DNA of 64,000 nucleotides from Leptospira bouyouniensis (GTDB lineage Bacteria > Spirochaetota > Leptospiria > Leptospirales > Leptospiraceae). The notes under the pieces are model-generated. The model saw only the letters and a program-made list of their open reading frames with translations, had not been told where the DNA came from and ran no database searches. Both the position numbers and the translations under genes were made by a program. Positions 17,674 through 26,438 of this stretch are shown here, piece by piece. Location: the NCBI RefSeq assembly GCF_004769525.1, contig NZ_RQFT01000012.1, positions 143,501 to 207,500 of the forward strand, given 5' to 3'. Numbering within the stretch: the first letter of the stretch is position 1; each line of letters begins with the position of its first letter.

Positions 17674-18879
17674 GTGAAGTTTGAATCACTTTATCGTCAT
17701 TTTTTGCTCACCAGAGCAACTCACATTCCCGTGATCAACGAGAAAGGAGATCTTGTCGGTTTATTATCCAAAGACAGAGTCCACCGCGAATTGTCAGACC
17801 TTGGCAAAGATAGAGAAGATTTAGAACAAATCCCTCTCTCTATTTTAGATACAGAACTCAGTGAGTCTTTGGTATTATATTTTAAAGAATCACCTCTAAT
17901 CCCAGTCATCGGGCTTGATGGTGAAAAAAAAGACAATTGGGACAAACCAAGATTCCTTGCTTCCTTTACCAAATTTGAATCCAAACAAATTAGAGATCCA
18001 AAACTCGAAGGGATCGAATCCAAACTAGAGAAAAAAAAAGAAAATCTCGATTCAGTCCAATGGTTTATGGAACTTATATTATCCCATTTCCCTGATGGAC
18101 TGTTTGCAACGGATGTGACTGGTGGTACTATTTTTTACAATGAAAGTTTCGAGAAGGATGTTCTCACAAAATCACTGTTTGATGATTCAATTGAAACCGC
18201 GGAAAAATATTTACACAATCTAAACAGGGAAGTGTTGGCTACTTACTTAAAAGAACATGATTTGAGTCTTGGTAAAGAGGCCGAAACCAATGTTCTTACA
18301 ACGATGTTACCTGATTTACAATCACAAGTTCGTATCATTACCTTGAAAAAAGACAAGAAGGTAGTTGGATTTTTATATCATTTTTCATCTACTACAAATG
18401 GATTTTCGAGTGGGAAAACCAAATCACAATTCCCTGATTTAGATTTAGCCTTCCAATCAAAATTGCCTTTAGAAACAATACTAACGGAAATGGAAGCACA
18501 CTATATCCATAAATCCTTACAAAGGAATTCTCAAAATATTTCACATTCAGCTACAGAATTGGGAATCCCAAGGACAACCTTACAAAACAGAATTCGATTC
18601 TTAAATTTATCAGAACGGTTCCAAAATAACCAAAAAGAAAGACTTGTGATCCCAAGGAAACGGTCGGAAAAACAATCTGATTCTGAAAAATCTCCCAAAG
18701 GAAACCAAATCCTTTCAAAGAAAAAACAGAGTTCACTGAAGAAAAAAACTAATTCAATGGGTGCAAAAAAAGCAAAACCAGAGAAACAAGTCAAAATTGC
18801 ACAGAAAAAACAAGAGAAACAGAGTAAAGGAAGTAAAAACACTCAGAAAGCGACCAAAAAGGCAAAAAAAAGACGTTGA
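17674..18879 (+). CDS. CBS-PAS-Fis-HTH regulator with Lys-rich tail, no AAA+ domain
   Basis: From GTG 17674 the product is 401 residues. Regions in order: a CBS-like sensor part (about 1-90, with THIPVINEKGDLVGLL and a second half-site SPLIPVIGLDG); a short charged coiled linker; a PAS-like domain (about 129-242, LSHFPDGLFATDVTG...IFYNESFE); a Fis-type helix-turn-helix (about 262-316, TEMEAHYIHKSLQRNSQNIS then TELGIPRTTLQNRIRFL), as found at the C-terminus of NtrC-family activators; and a Lys/Ser/Gln-rich tail (about 325-401) like histone H1 or AlgP. There is no Walker A or GAFTGA motif, so it cannot itself remodel sigma54 polymerase. The start is uncertain: an ATG at 17563 inside the previous gene would add 37 residues; neither has a clear Shine-Dalgarno. 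Confidence 0.75.
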   Translation: MKFESLYRHFLLTRATHIPVINEKGDLVGLLSKDRVHRELSDLGKDREDLEQIPLSILDTELSESLVLYFKESPLIPVIGLDGEKKDNWDKPRFLASFTKFESKQIRDPKLEGIESKLEKKKENLDSVQWFMELILSHFPDGLFATDVTGGTIFYNESFEKDVLTKSLFDDSIETAEKYLHNLNREVLATYLKEHDLSLGKEAETNVLTTMLPDLQSQVRIITLKKDKKVVGFLYHFSSTTNGFSSGKTKSQFPDLDLAFQSKLPLETILTEMEAHYIHKSLQRNSQNISHSATELGIPRTTLQNRIRFLNLSERFQNNQKERLVIPRKRSEKQSDSEKSPKGNQILSKKKQSSLKKKTNSMGAKKAKPEKQVKIAQKKQEKQSKGSKNTQKATKKAKKRR

Positions 18880-19021
18880 CGAAAACACTCAGGCAAAGAA
18901 GTTTTTCATTACCGTTTGAGAAAACACCTCCGCACTTCGCTGTTTCACTTGCATACTTAACTTGCACAAATGGTTTCCCGAATTTTATCAAATACTCTAA
19001 CAAATCAATGTAGAACAATCT

Positions 19022-20425
19022 ATGGCATCACGCAAACAAGAAGAAATCCAAGTTAATCCTCCCGAAGAACCAACTGAATATACAAACGGCATCATGGACC
19101 AAGAAGATGGTTCCGAACCACCAAAACAGTTTAAGAAAAAAAAGAGCCGTTATGAAGGCCCAATCCCTCCTCCTCTTGACTTAGTTGAACTTAAGAAAAA
19201 GAACATCAACGAACTAGCAGACCTTGCAAAAGGTTTGGGGGTGGAAAACACTCATGGTTTGAAAAAACAAAACTTGATGTTTGCTCTTCTCCAAGCACAA
19301 ACCGAAAAAGACGGACAAGTGCATGCAGCAGGGGTAATGGAAAGACTTCCTGATGGGTATGGTTTCTTACGTTCACCTGACTATAATTATGTGCCAGGTC
19401 CAGATGATATTTATGTATCACCTTCTCAAATCAAATTGTTTGGCCTTCGTACGGGTGACACTGTAACAGGTCTGATTCGGCCACCAAAAGAGGCAGAACG
19501 ATTTTTTGCGATGTTACGTGTAGAATCCATCAATGGTTTCCCAGTAGAAGTTGCACAAAAACGAAATTTATTTGATAACCTAACACCTCTTTATCCAAAC
19601 GAAAGAATCAATATGGAGTTTGATCCTAGTCATTTGGACACACGTGTGATTGATCTTATGTGCCCAATTGGAAAGGGACAACGTGCTCTCATCGTAGCCC
19701 CTCCAAGGACTGGAAAAACAGTTCTCATGCAATCCATTGCCAATGCCATCACTCGTAACCACCCAGAAATTTTTCTCATCGTCCTTCTCATTGATGAACG
19801 TCCAGAAGAAGTGACAGATATGGCACGCCATGTCAAGGGTGAAGTTGTCAGTTCTACTTTTGATGAACCGGCACAGCGCCACGTCCAAGTAGCAGAGATG
19901 GTCATCGAAAAAGCAAAACGACTTGTGGAACATGGAAAGGATGTGGTCATCCTCCTCGACTCGATCACAAGGCTTGCCCGTGCTTATAACCAAGTGGTTC
20001 CAACATCCGGTAAAATTCTATCTGGTGGTGTGGATTCCAATGCCCTTCACAAACCAAAACGTTTTTTTGGTGCTGCGAGGAATATCGAAGAGGGTGGGTC
20101 GCTCACCATCATCGCCACAGCCCTCATTGACACAGGGTCTAGGATGGATGAAGTGATTTTTGAGGAATTTAAGGGAACGGGAAATATGGAAATCCATTTA
20201 GACCGAAAACTCGCGGACAAACGAATTTTCCCTGCCATTGACATCAACCGCTCAGGAACGAGGAAGGAAGAACTCCTTTTACCACAGGATACACTCACTC
20301 GTGTTTTTATCCTCCGAAAAGTACTTTCTCCTATGAGTATCACCGAAAGTATGGAACTATTGATTGAAAAAATGCGTGGCGCGAAGACAAACGACCAATT
20401 CCTCGCCAGCATGAATACGAACTAA
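19022..20425 (+). CDS. rho: Transcription termination factor Rho
   Basis: A hexameric RNA helicase of 467 residues that ends transcription. A polar N-terminal extension of about 50 residues comes before the Rho_N helical domain ([20 protein letters not shown]), the cold-shock-like RNA-binding domain ([17 protein letters not shown]), Walker A APPRTGKT (226-233) and Walker [17 protein letters not shown]. All catalytic motifs are intact. The ATG at 19022 has no evident Shine-Dalgarno; the roughly 140-base leader may be a site of autoregulation, as is known for rho in other bacteria. rpmE follows after 10 bases. Confidence 0.96.
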   Translation: MASRKQEEIQVNPPEEPTEYTNGIMDQEDGSEPPKQFKKKKSRYEGPIPPPLDLVELKKKNINELADLAKGLGVENTHGLKKQNLMFALLQAQTEKDGQVHAAGVMERLPDGYGFLRSPDYNYVPGPDDIYVSPSQIKLFGLRTGDTVTGLIRPPKEAERFFAMLRVESINGFPVEVAQKRNLFDNLTPLYPNERINMEFDPSHLDTRVIDLMCPIGKGQRALIVAPPRTGKTVLMQSIANAITRNHPEIFLIVLLIDERPEEVTDMARHVKGEVVSSTFDEPAQRHVQVAEMVIEKAKRLVEHGKDVVILLDSITRLARAYNQVVPTSGKILSGGVDSNALHKPKRFFGAARNIEEGGSLTIIATALIDTGSRMDEVIFEEFKGTGNMEIHLDRKLADKRIFPAIDINRSGTRKEELLLPQDTLTRVFILRKVLSPMSITESMELLIEKMRGAKTNDQFLASMNTN

Positions 20426-20435
20426 AAGGGCCACC

Positions 20436-20636
20436 ATGAAAACTGACATCCATCCAAAATACGTTGCTGCCAAAATTAAATGTGCTTGTGGTACTGTGAT
20501 AGAAACTCGTTCCACTTCCGGGGACATCAGTGTGGAAATTTGTTCCAACTGCCACCCATTCTTCACGGGAAAATCCAAACTCGTGGATACAACTGGCCGC
20601 GTAGACAAGTTCAAGAAAAAATACAAAATGAAATAA
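20436..20636 (+). CDS. rpmE: 50S ribosomal protein L31 (zinc-binding type)
   Basis: A 66-residue protein that starts MKTDIHPKY, with the zinc ligands CAC near residue 15 and CSNC near residue 37, then [20 protein letters not shown], the L31 signature. The four Cys make it the C+ form, which can act as a zinc reserve; no C- paralogue is in the window. It is cotranscribed with rho (10-base gap), an arrangement seen in other bacteria. Confidence 0.95.
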   Translation: MKTDIHPKYVAAKIKCACGTVIETRSTSGDISVEICSNCHPFFTGKSKLVDTTGRVDKFKKKYKMK

Positions 20637-20652
20637 GAGGCATTTGCCTCTT
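20635..20652 (+). terminator. Hairpin at the rpmE stop codon, weak terminator
   Basis: AAGAGGC (20635-20641) and GCCTCTT (20646-20652) make a 7-bp stem with loop ATTT, starting in the rpmE stop codon. Only a short T run follows, so it is probably a partial terminator or processing site between rpmE and the next gene. Confidence 0.45.
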
Positions 20653-20685
20653 TAGGACCGTCTAAGTTACAACAGGAGAACACTC

Positions 20686-21480
20686 ATGGCAGTAATGGAC
20701 TTTGCTCGCTACAAAGAAATCAACGACCAAAGGATGAATTACCGTGAGATGGAAGACGCAACCGTCGTCTCCTACTACCGCAACACTGGTTGCGGGGACG
20801 GATACCGCATCTATTTAAAGTTAAACGATGAACAAGTTGTGGAAGACGCAAGTTATACCACAACTGGTTGTGGGTTTGGGATCGTAGCACTTGCTATGGC
20901 AACTGAATATGCCAAAGGAAAGTCTATTTCTGATCTTAAAAATCTAACACCTGAAACACTTGAAACTCTTTTCGAATTTCCTGAAAGAAGGAAAAACTAT
21001 CCTGAGTCTGCTGTCGCTGCACTCAAAAAAGCAGTGGAAGACTTTGAGTCAGGACAAGGGGTTCCCAAAGAAAATCGAATTACCAAAGCACAAACCATGG
21101 AACTCCTACATAACCAAGGGCATTTACGAGATGCTAAGTTATCAAGTGTTATGTTGGAAAAAGAAAAGTTGGACGGCGTGGATTTTTCAGGTGCGGACCT
21201 TCACAATGCTTTCCTTCAAAATTCTAGTTTTGTTGGTGCGAACTTTTCCGGAGCCAATTTAAAAGCCTCCTTTTTTAATGGAGCAGACCTTCGAAATGCC
21301 AATTTCCGTGGTGCTGACTTACGTTTTGCCAAACTTGCGTCTGCAAAAATCGAAGGTGCTGATTTTACTGATGCGATTTATGATATCGGGACCCGTGTCG
21401 ACCACAGCCAAATGTATATTTTTGATGTGATGAAAAAAGCTGGCAAAGATCTGTACCTTAAAAAAGAGGATGGGGAATGA
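20686..21480 (+). CDS. IscU/NifU-like domain fused to pentapeptide repeats
   Basis: A 264-residue protein with two parts. Residues 1-120 align with the IscU/NifU iron-sulphur scaffold: TGCGD (Cys36), the TTTGCGFGIVALAMATEYAKGKS segment (Cys62, quoted in part) and a C-terminal helix. The third scaffold ligand, normally His-Cys before a helix, is replaced by Asn104-Tyr105. After a linker, residues about 160-232 form pentapeptide repeats with Phe/Leu centred every five residues (DFSGADLHNAF, ANFSGANLKAS, ADLRNANFRGADLRFA), giving a right-handed beta helix. The ribosome binding site AGGAG is eight bases upstream of ATG 20686. Without the third Cys, classical cluster assembly is doubtful. Confidence 0.85.
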   Translation: MAVMDFARYKEINDQRMNYREMEDATVVSYYRNTGCGDGYRIYLKLNDEQVVEDASYTTTGCGFGIVALAMATEYAKGKSISDLKNLTPETLETLFEFPERRKNYPESAVAALKKAVEDFESGQGVPKENRITKAQTMELLHNQGHLRDAKLSSVMLEKEKLDGVDFSGADLHNAFLQNSSFVGANFSGANLKASFFNGADLRNANFRGADLRFAKLASAKIEGADFTDAIYDIGTRVDHSQMYIFDVMKKAGKDLYLKKEDGE

Positions 21481-21665
21481 AACCGGGAGATAAGGCAAAA
21501 TTATCCAAACAAACCTTCCTTCACAAAGGAATTTTTATTTTTACTGGATCCACTGTCGAAATCAAAGAAATTCAAGAAAATAAAGCAATTGTCATCTACA
21601 ATGACAAAGAAGGATACCCTCACGATTTAGAGATGAATCTTACCGATTTGACTCCAGTTTCCTAA
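21477..21665 (+). CDS. Small hypothetical beta-rich protein
   Basis: A 62-residue protein whose ATG overlaps the stop of the IscU-pentapeptide gene (ATGA). The sequence alternates hydrophobic strands and turns (GIFIFTGSTVEIKEIQENKAIVIYND) and resembles an SH3/KOW-like barrel; no named family is claimed. Tight coupling suggests it is made together with the upstream protein. Confidence 0.65.
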   Translation: MKPGDKAKLSKQTFLHKGIFIFTGSTVEIKEIQENKAIVIYNDKEGYPHDLEMNLTDLTPVS

Positions 21666-21676
21666 GTCCGATTTTC

Positions 21677-21704
21677 TTGACACAAAAGAAGAGAATCGTA
21701 ACGT
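21677..21704 (+). promoter_or_regulatory. Possible sigma70 promoter for the STAS gene
   Basis: TTGACA at 21677-21682, a 16-base gap, then TAACGT at 21699-21704. The -35 is perfect, the -10 weak. The expected transcript start is 10-15 bases upstream of ATG 21720, leaving a very short leader. Confidence 0.35.
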
Positions 21705-21719
21705 ATTGTTAATCCAAGT

Positions 21720-22079
21720 ATGTTGATTCAAAGCCACCGTCAGGAAAACCACCTGTTACTCTCCATCCAAAGGGATGTCCTGATGGAAAACTCACGTGAG
21801 TTTTACCAAGAATTTGAGAAAGCAATTGAAAGTTCCAATTTTGGTAAGTTGACCATGGACTTTCATTCAGTAAAATTTTTGGATTCCAGTGGAATTGGCG
21901 CAGTGATCAAAGCATCTTCTGCCCTTCACAATCGTGGTGTAGAAATATTTGTTACCAATCTCAATAAAAATTTAAATTCTGTTTTTCGACTTTCCGGACT
22001 CAATCACATTCTCTCCATTTTGACCTTGGATGAATATTTATCTAAATTTCCAGAGTTCCAAAAAACTCTAGAGGCTTAA
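21720..22079 (+). CDS. STAS-domain anti-sigma factor antagonist
   Basis: A 119-residue single STAS domain of the SpoIIAA/RsbV type. The core motif MDFHSVKFLDSSGIGAVIKA carries the phosphorylatable Ser (Ser56 or Ser57). Such proteins free a sigma or other target by binding an anti-sigma kinase when unphosphorylated. The matching kinase is not next to it, but two SpoIIE-type phosphatases that could act on STAS proteins are encoded elsewhere in the window (27272-29197 and 47702-49462). Confidence 0.88.
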   Translation: MLIQSHRQENHLLLSIQRDVLMENSREFYQEFEKAIESSNFGKLTMDFHSVKFLDSSGIGAVIKASSALHNRGVEIFVTNLNKNLNSVFRLSGLNHILSILTLDEYLSKFPEFQKTLEA

Positions 22080-22086
22080 AACATAT

Positions 22087-22851
22087 ATGAAACTCTTTCG
22101 ACTTCTCTCCGTTTTGATTTTTCCTTTGGTTTTGTTTAACTCTTGTGCTTCAGGTGTAAAATCCCGATCCTTACTCTTTCGTAGCAATGAGTTTGCGATT
22201 TATACTGTAAACCGTGATAAAATCAATGTGAAAACTGAATCCTCAGTTGCCAAAACTTTTGCTCACCCAGTTGAACTCACAGAAGATAAAATTTTAGATT
22301 TACTTGGAAACATTCGGTTTCGTGAAGAAAGTTCTTATGGTGATGTAAACCAATACATTTTTGAAGAAAAGGAAGTGAAGGAATTCGCTTTGGATCTTGT
22401 AGATGGATTACAAAAATTAAAACCAGACCAGATCCTTCTTGTTATTTCAAAATACAATCCTGTGAAATCAGTGGTGTCACATTATTCACGGACAGCCTTT
22501 TATATTTGGTCTACAGACACATCCATTGAAATTCTTTTTGGTGAATTACAAAAAGAAATCTCTTATGATGAACAAGGAAATTATTTTGATTGGTCGAATA
22601 TTCCTGATATTCCATTTGATCATTTCCCGCAGTCAACTTACGTTTTACAAGGTCAAGGTTTTAGCTTTAAAAAGGTTGGTGGGTTTCGTAACCGCCACTG
22701 GCTCGTATTTGATAAAACAGATTTGGCAAAATTGAAATTTGAGAAACGCAAAAAAAGTTCGAAGGAAGTAACGAATTCAGTCGATGCCGATCTCAAACCT
22801 GAAAAAAAAATCTCAAGAGATGAAGAAGATGGAGTTTTGTTAGAGGAGTAA
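22087..22851 (+). CDS. Hypothetical lipoprotein
   Basis: A 254-residue protein with a lipoprotein signal (MKLFRLLSVLIFPLVLFNSC, lipobox Cys20). The mature part is beta-rich with a conserved-looking LLFRSNEFAIYTV start and a Lys-rich C-terminal tail. No family was recognised. It begins eight bases after the STAS gene and may be cotranscribed with it. Its end overlaps the convergent FapA-like gene by 12 bases. Confidence 0.75.
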   Translation: MKLFRLLSVLIFPLVLFNSCASGVKSRSLLFRSNEFAIYTVNRDKINVKTESSVAKTFAHPVELTEDKILDLLGNIRFREESSYGDVNQYIFEEKEVKEFALDLVDGLQKLKPDQILLVISKYNPVKSVVSHYSRTAFYIWSTDTSIEILFGELQKEISYDEQGNYFDWSNIPDIPFDHFPQSTYVLQGQGFSFKKVGGFRNRHWLVFDKTDLAKLKFEKRKKSSKEVTNSVDADLKPEKKISRDEEDGVLLEE

Positions 22852-24522
22852 GTCGTCCTCTTTTCGAATCACATTACGATCCGTTTGGATAGAACCATCT
22901 GTCCCTAAATAAAAATGAGTTTTTCCAACTAGGGAACTAATCCCCATCCGGTAGTTTTTCCCTGCTCCAAAACTTAAATCCACACCAGGAAACACCTCTC
23001 TTTCCACATCCACAAAGGCTTCTGGGTTTGGCTCATACGAACCAAGTGCTGTTTCAAATTGTTTAATTTGAGTTTCAAGTACCTTTGTGAATTTGTCGTT
23101 CGCATCTTTTAGTTTGGTGATTGTGTCTTTTTCTTCTTGGTTCAGTTCTTTTTTTTGGCTTTTTTCGACAAGTTTGGTGAGTGTAAGTTGGACTTTGTGA
23201 AGAGTGATTTCTTTTTCAGAAATTTCTTTTTTCATGCGGTTGAGTTCATCCAGAAGTTCAGGTGGGGTACCGATAGCTACTTTGGTTTTGGTTTCGACAA
23301 CTGCTCCCAATTTTGCACAGGTAAGTGAGTTTCCAGCGATGATGGTGCCACCAATCACTTCTCCCCTGCCACCAATCACTCGGATAAAATCTTTTGCTGA
23401 GATTTCGGAATGCATCACGGCTTCTTCAACAAAGATGGAACCTTGGGCTGTGAGTTTTCCTTGTTCGACAAATTTTGCATAGATATTCCCTTCGGATTCG
23501 ATATAACCTTCTCCGCGACCCATAAAGCCACCCGATAGAACAATGTCACCTTTGGCTTTAAGGAAAGCTTTTCCGACAGAGTTTCGAATGATGATACTGC
23601 CATTTGTTGTTAGGGAAAAACCATCTCCTATTTTTTCTTCTACAATGATGGTTCCTGGAAAATCAATATTCCCTGTAGAATAATCAACGGCTTCTAATTG
23701 GATTACTTCATCCACTTTGATTTCCCATGCTGCAGAGAGAACTGGTCTACCGGCAATTTTTGCGAACAGTTTGTCCTCTTTTAATTCTACGTTCGGGCCA
23801 AGAATCCATTCGACAGTTTTTTCTTCTTGGTAGGGAAGGATGTTACCAGTAACAGTTTTTCCATACTCACCTTTTTTAGGAGGGATTTTTTCCGCAATGA
23901 GATCACCTGGTTTGACAGATTGGATGACACCAATATTTTTATAGTTGATTCGACCATGTTCATCTTCCTCTAACTGTGGTTTGTTGTCGGATCGGAAGTA
24001 GATTTTGATCTCGCCATCTTTCCCAGGTATCGGTGGCATTCCTTTTGCGATTACATATGGAACAAAAAATTCAGGATTTTTGATTTGGTTTTGGATAACA
24101 GTATCGATGATTCCCACAGAAACACCAACGGCGGCTATCTGCTCACGTAACTGGTGCTCGGTGAGAAGTGGTCCGCCATGTTTTGGAGGGTGGAGTACCA
24201 TTTTGGCTTCCATTCCATCTTCCGAAACACTGATGTCTGCATAGGAAGGTACGGGATCTCCTTTGGACCATGTTCCGATTTCAACTGGTTTTCCGTCTGC
24301 GAGTAAAACGATTTTTTTTAATTGTTCGGTTTGGTATCCTTCCACACCAAAAAGTTGAACGCGTGCAAGGACATCCTTGTATTCTACTTTTTTTCCTTTG
24401 GATCCTGGTTTTGTGATTTTTAAAATAGCTTTTCCATGGGAATTTTCAATTTGGAAATATCCGTTTTCAGATGCTTCCAAATCTTGTAAAATTCGATCGG
24501 TATATGAGTCAGGTCCTGGCAT
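22840..24522 (-). CDS. DUF342/FapA-family protein
   Basis: A 560-residue cytoplasmic protein of the FapA (flagellar assembly protein A, DUF342) family. It has an N-terminal adaptor part, the middle beta region with GDLIAEKIPPKKGEYGKTVTG, a right-handed beta-helix section with repeated Gly/Val/Ile strands (about 290-400), a coiled coil (about 415-490) and a C-terminal beta part with LSFGAGKNYRMGIS. The relation to flagella is known only for some members. It is the last gene of the operon that starts at 29197, right against the glycosyltransferase stop codon. Confidence 0.82.
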   Translation of the reverse strand: MPGPDSYTDRILQDLEASENGYFQIENSHGKAILKITKPGSKGKKVEYKDVLARVQLFGVEGYQTEQLKKIVLLADGKPVEIGTWSKGDPVPSYADISVSEDGMEAKMVLHPPKHGGPLLTEHQLREQIAAVGVSVGIIDTVIQNQIKNPEFFVPYVIAKGMPPIPGKDGEIKIYFRSDNKPQLEEDEHGRINYKNIGVIQSVKPGDLIAEKIPPKKGEYGKTVTGNILPYQEEKTVEWILGPNVELKEDKLFAKIAGRPVLSAAWEIKVDEVIQLEAVDYSTGNIDFPGTIIVEEKIGDGFSLTTNGSIIIRNSVGKAFLKAKGDIVLSGGFMGRGEGYIESEGNIYAKFVEQGKLTAQGSIFVEEAVMHSEISAKDFIRVIGGRGEVIGGTIIAGNSLTCAKLGAVVETKTKVAIGTPPELLDELNRMKKEISEKEITLHKVQLTLTKLVEKSQKKELNQEEKDTITKLKDANDKFTKVLETQIKQFETALGSYEPNPEAFVDVEREVFPGVDLSFGAGKNYRMGISSLVGKTHFYLGTDGSIQTDRNVIRKEDDLLL

Positions 24523-25590
24523 TTATGTATATTCTAACAGATGACGGACAACATCTTCCTCGCCATCTGGTTTTAGTTCCAATTTTGGAGTCATTCCATC
24601 AACTGTTCTCATGGTTGCCAGCACTGCATCAAATTCACAAGAAATAATTTTTTCTAAATTGAGATATGCTGAGCGAAAATACAAATCAAGTGCGTTCACT
24701 AAATACAAGTATTCGATAAAGTCACCTCGGTCTGTGTATAAAATAGGTGTCTTAGCATAATAACACTCTGCTAAAATTCCATAACCAGGTTTTGTACAAA
24801 CAAAATCTGATGCCGCCACCAAATCCGGATAATGTGAAACCTCAGGGACAAGAATCCCATCGTTTTGGATCCCAGGCACTCCGTAGGCGACAAGTTGGAT
24901 ATTTTTTGGTAAATTCTCGGTTTCTAATTTGTGACCTTCTAATCCATAAGCTCCAAACGAAAGAAGGATATATATGATATCATCCTTAAATTCAAAGTTT
25001 TTTCTTGCCATTTCTTTTGATTGGTTTGGTTTTCTACCCACAAGACCAATGTTTGTTTGTTCAATAAATGGTGGCATTGGACAGGAAAAAGGTAACAGAA
25101 GGGCTTCCGTTGCAAAACCATATTCCACCTCAAGTTGATCACTTAAATTTCCAAAATAAGGATCGACTTTGGCATAATTGCGATAAATAAAATCCCAAGT
25201 GAAATTTCCAAGAAAGATACTGGGAATTCCAACTTCCAATGCAAGTGTGATGGGGAATGATGAGCTATCAGTGAGGATGAGTGAAATCTGATGTTCCTTG
25301 CAGTATTTTGTTTCTTCTTTTAAGAGAGATGATTTTGTTTTTTCGAATTGAAATAGTTCGTTTTTTGTCGAATCAAGGTCAATGGACAAAGAATCTTTTT
25401 GTGAGATTCCAACATCAAGTTTGAGAGGTTTTAATTTCAACTTAGGATGTTGGAAGTCGATAAAACTGATCCGTGTGCTTACCAAATGAATTTCTTCAAT
25501 AAAATCTTCACTTAGCAATCGTTTGATAATATTTCCTGATCGACTGATATGACCAAATCCATGACCTGAAATGTAATAATAAATTTTCAT
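24523..25590 (-). CDS. Glycosyltransferase-like protein (GT-B fold, MJ1255/MurG-like)
   Basis: A 355-residue protein. The start YYISGHGFGHISRS is the Gly-rich N-terminal loop of GT-B transferases and the late VCTKPGYGILAECYYAKTPIL segment is the nucleotide-sugar or acceptor-binding loop of the C-terminal domain. No signal peptide. The likely activity is glycosyl transfer from a nucleotide sugar, but donor and acceptor are unknown; a galactokinase-associated or lipid-linked role is possible. Its start overlaps the preceding methyltransferase stop (ATGA), and the FapA-like gene abuts its stop. Confidence 0.75.
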   Translation of the reverse strand: MKIYYYISGHGFGHISRSGNIIKRLLSEDFIEEIHLVSTRISFIDFQHPKLKLKPLKLDVGISQKDSLSIDLDSTKNELFQFEKTKSSLLKEETKYCKEHQISLILTDSSSFPITLALEVGIPSIFLGNFTWDFIYRNYAKVDPYFGNLSDQLEVEYGFATEALLLPFSCPMPPFIEQTNIGLVGRKPNQSKEMARKNFEFKDDIIYILLSFGAYGLEGHKLETENLPKNIQLVAYGVPGIQNDGILVPEVSHYPDLVAASDFVCTKPGYGILAECYYAKTPILYTDRGDFIEYLYLVNALDLYFRSAYLNLEKIISCEFDAVLATMRTVDGMTPKLELKPDGEEDVVRHLLEYT

Positions 25591-26420
25591 TTAGATCTTT
25601 GGCGGATGGATTCATAAAGTACAATGCCACAAGACATTGCTAAATTGAGTGAATCAGCTTCACCTAGCATCGGTAAGTATAATGTTGTATCTGCAAGTTC
25701 CTTAGCAAGTGGGCTTAGTCCATACTGTTCACTTCCAAACAAAAATACAGATTTCTCCTTTAAATTCACTGATGTATATAATGTTTTACCTTCCGGTGTG
25801 ACTGCATATCCTTTGTATCCTTGTTTCTGAAGTTCTATTAAAACTTCAGTGAGGTCTCCTATGTAAACGGGAAGTGTAAATATCGTCCCAGTACTTGCTC
25901 TAACAACGTTTGGATTGAATAAATCGATCCTTGGATCAGTGACAATCACAAGCCCCACCCCAGCTCCCTCTGCAGTTCGAAGGATGGTTCCAAGATTACC
26001 TGGTTTTTCTACGCCTTCAATGATGAGAATAGGATTTGTATCAATCGATTGGATTTTTTTCCAGGGAACCTCCGCACTCGGTGTATCTGCTACTGCGATG
26101 AGGCCATCTGGTCGATCTCGGTATGAAATTTTTTCAAATATCTTACGAGGAAGTTCAAAAACAGGACACCGAATGGATTCGATCAAGGATTCTTCATTCT
26201 CACCTAAAAAACATTCAGGAGATATAAACAAACTGGTGATACTAATCGGCAAACAAGGAATTGGCGAGCTTTGGTTCCCCGTGAGTGCTTTTTTGATTTC
26301 ACGGTATCCTTCGATGAAAAATTTTTTTTCTTCATCTCTGTTTCGTTTTTCTTTGAGACCTGCCACCCATTTCACTTTAGGATTGGAGAAACTTGTGATG
26401 TAATTCCTTTGTGGTTTCAT
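25587..26420 (-). CDS. TrmH/SpoU-family RNA 2'-O-methyltransferase
   Basis: A 277-residue SPOUT enzyme that methylates ribose in tRNA or rRNA with S-adenosylmethionine. An N-terminal substrate-binding domain (NPKVKWVAGLKEKRNRDEEK-type start, quoted in part) leads to the trefoil-knot catalytic domain with GNLGTILRTAEGAG, LFGSEQYGLS and the C-terminal MLGEADSLNLAMSCGIVLYE. These are SpoU motifs 1-3 and all key residues are present. The target nucleotide is not deducible. Second-from-middle gene of the 29197-22840 operon, 18 bases after the methyltransferase gene. Confidence 0.88.
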   Translation of the reverse strand: MKPQRNYITSFSNPKVKWVAGLKEKRNRDEEKKFFIEGYREIKKALTGNQSSPIPCLPISITSLFISPECFLGENEESLIESIRCPVFELPRKIFEKISYRDRPDGLIAVADTPSAEVPWKKIQSIDTNPILIIEGVEKPGNLGTILRTAEGAGVGLVIVTDPRIDLFNPNVVRASTGTIFTLPVYIGDLTEVLIELQKQGYKGYAVTPEGKTLYTSVNLKEKSVFLFGSEQYGLSPLAKELADTTLYLPMLGEADSLNLAMSCGIVLYESIRQRSK

Positions 26421-26438
26421 GTGAGAAAACGGCCTCTG

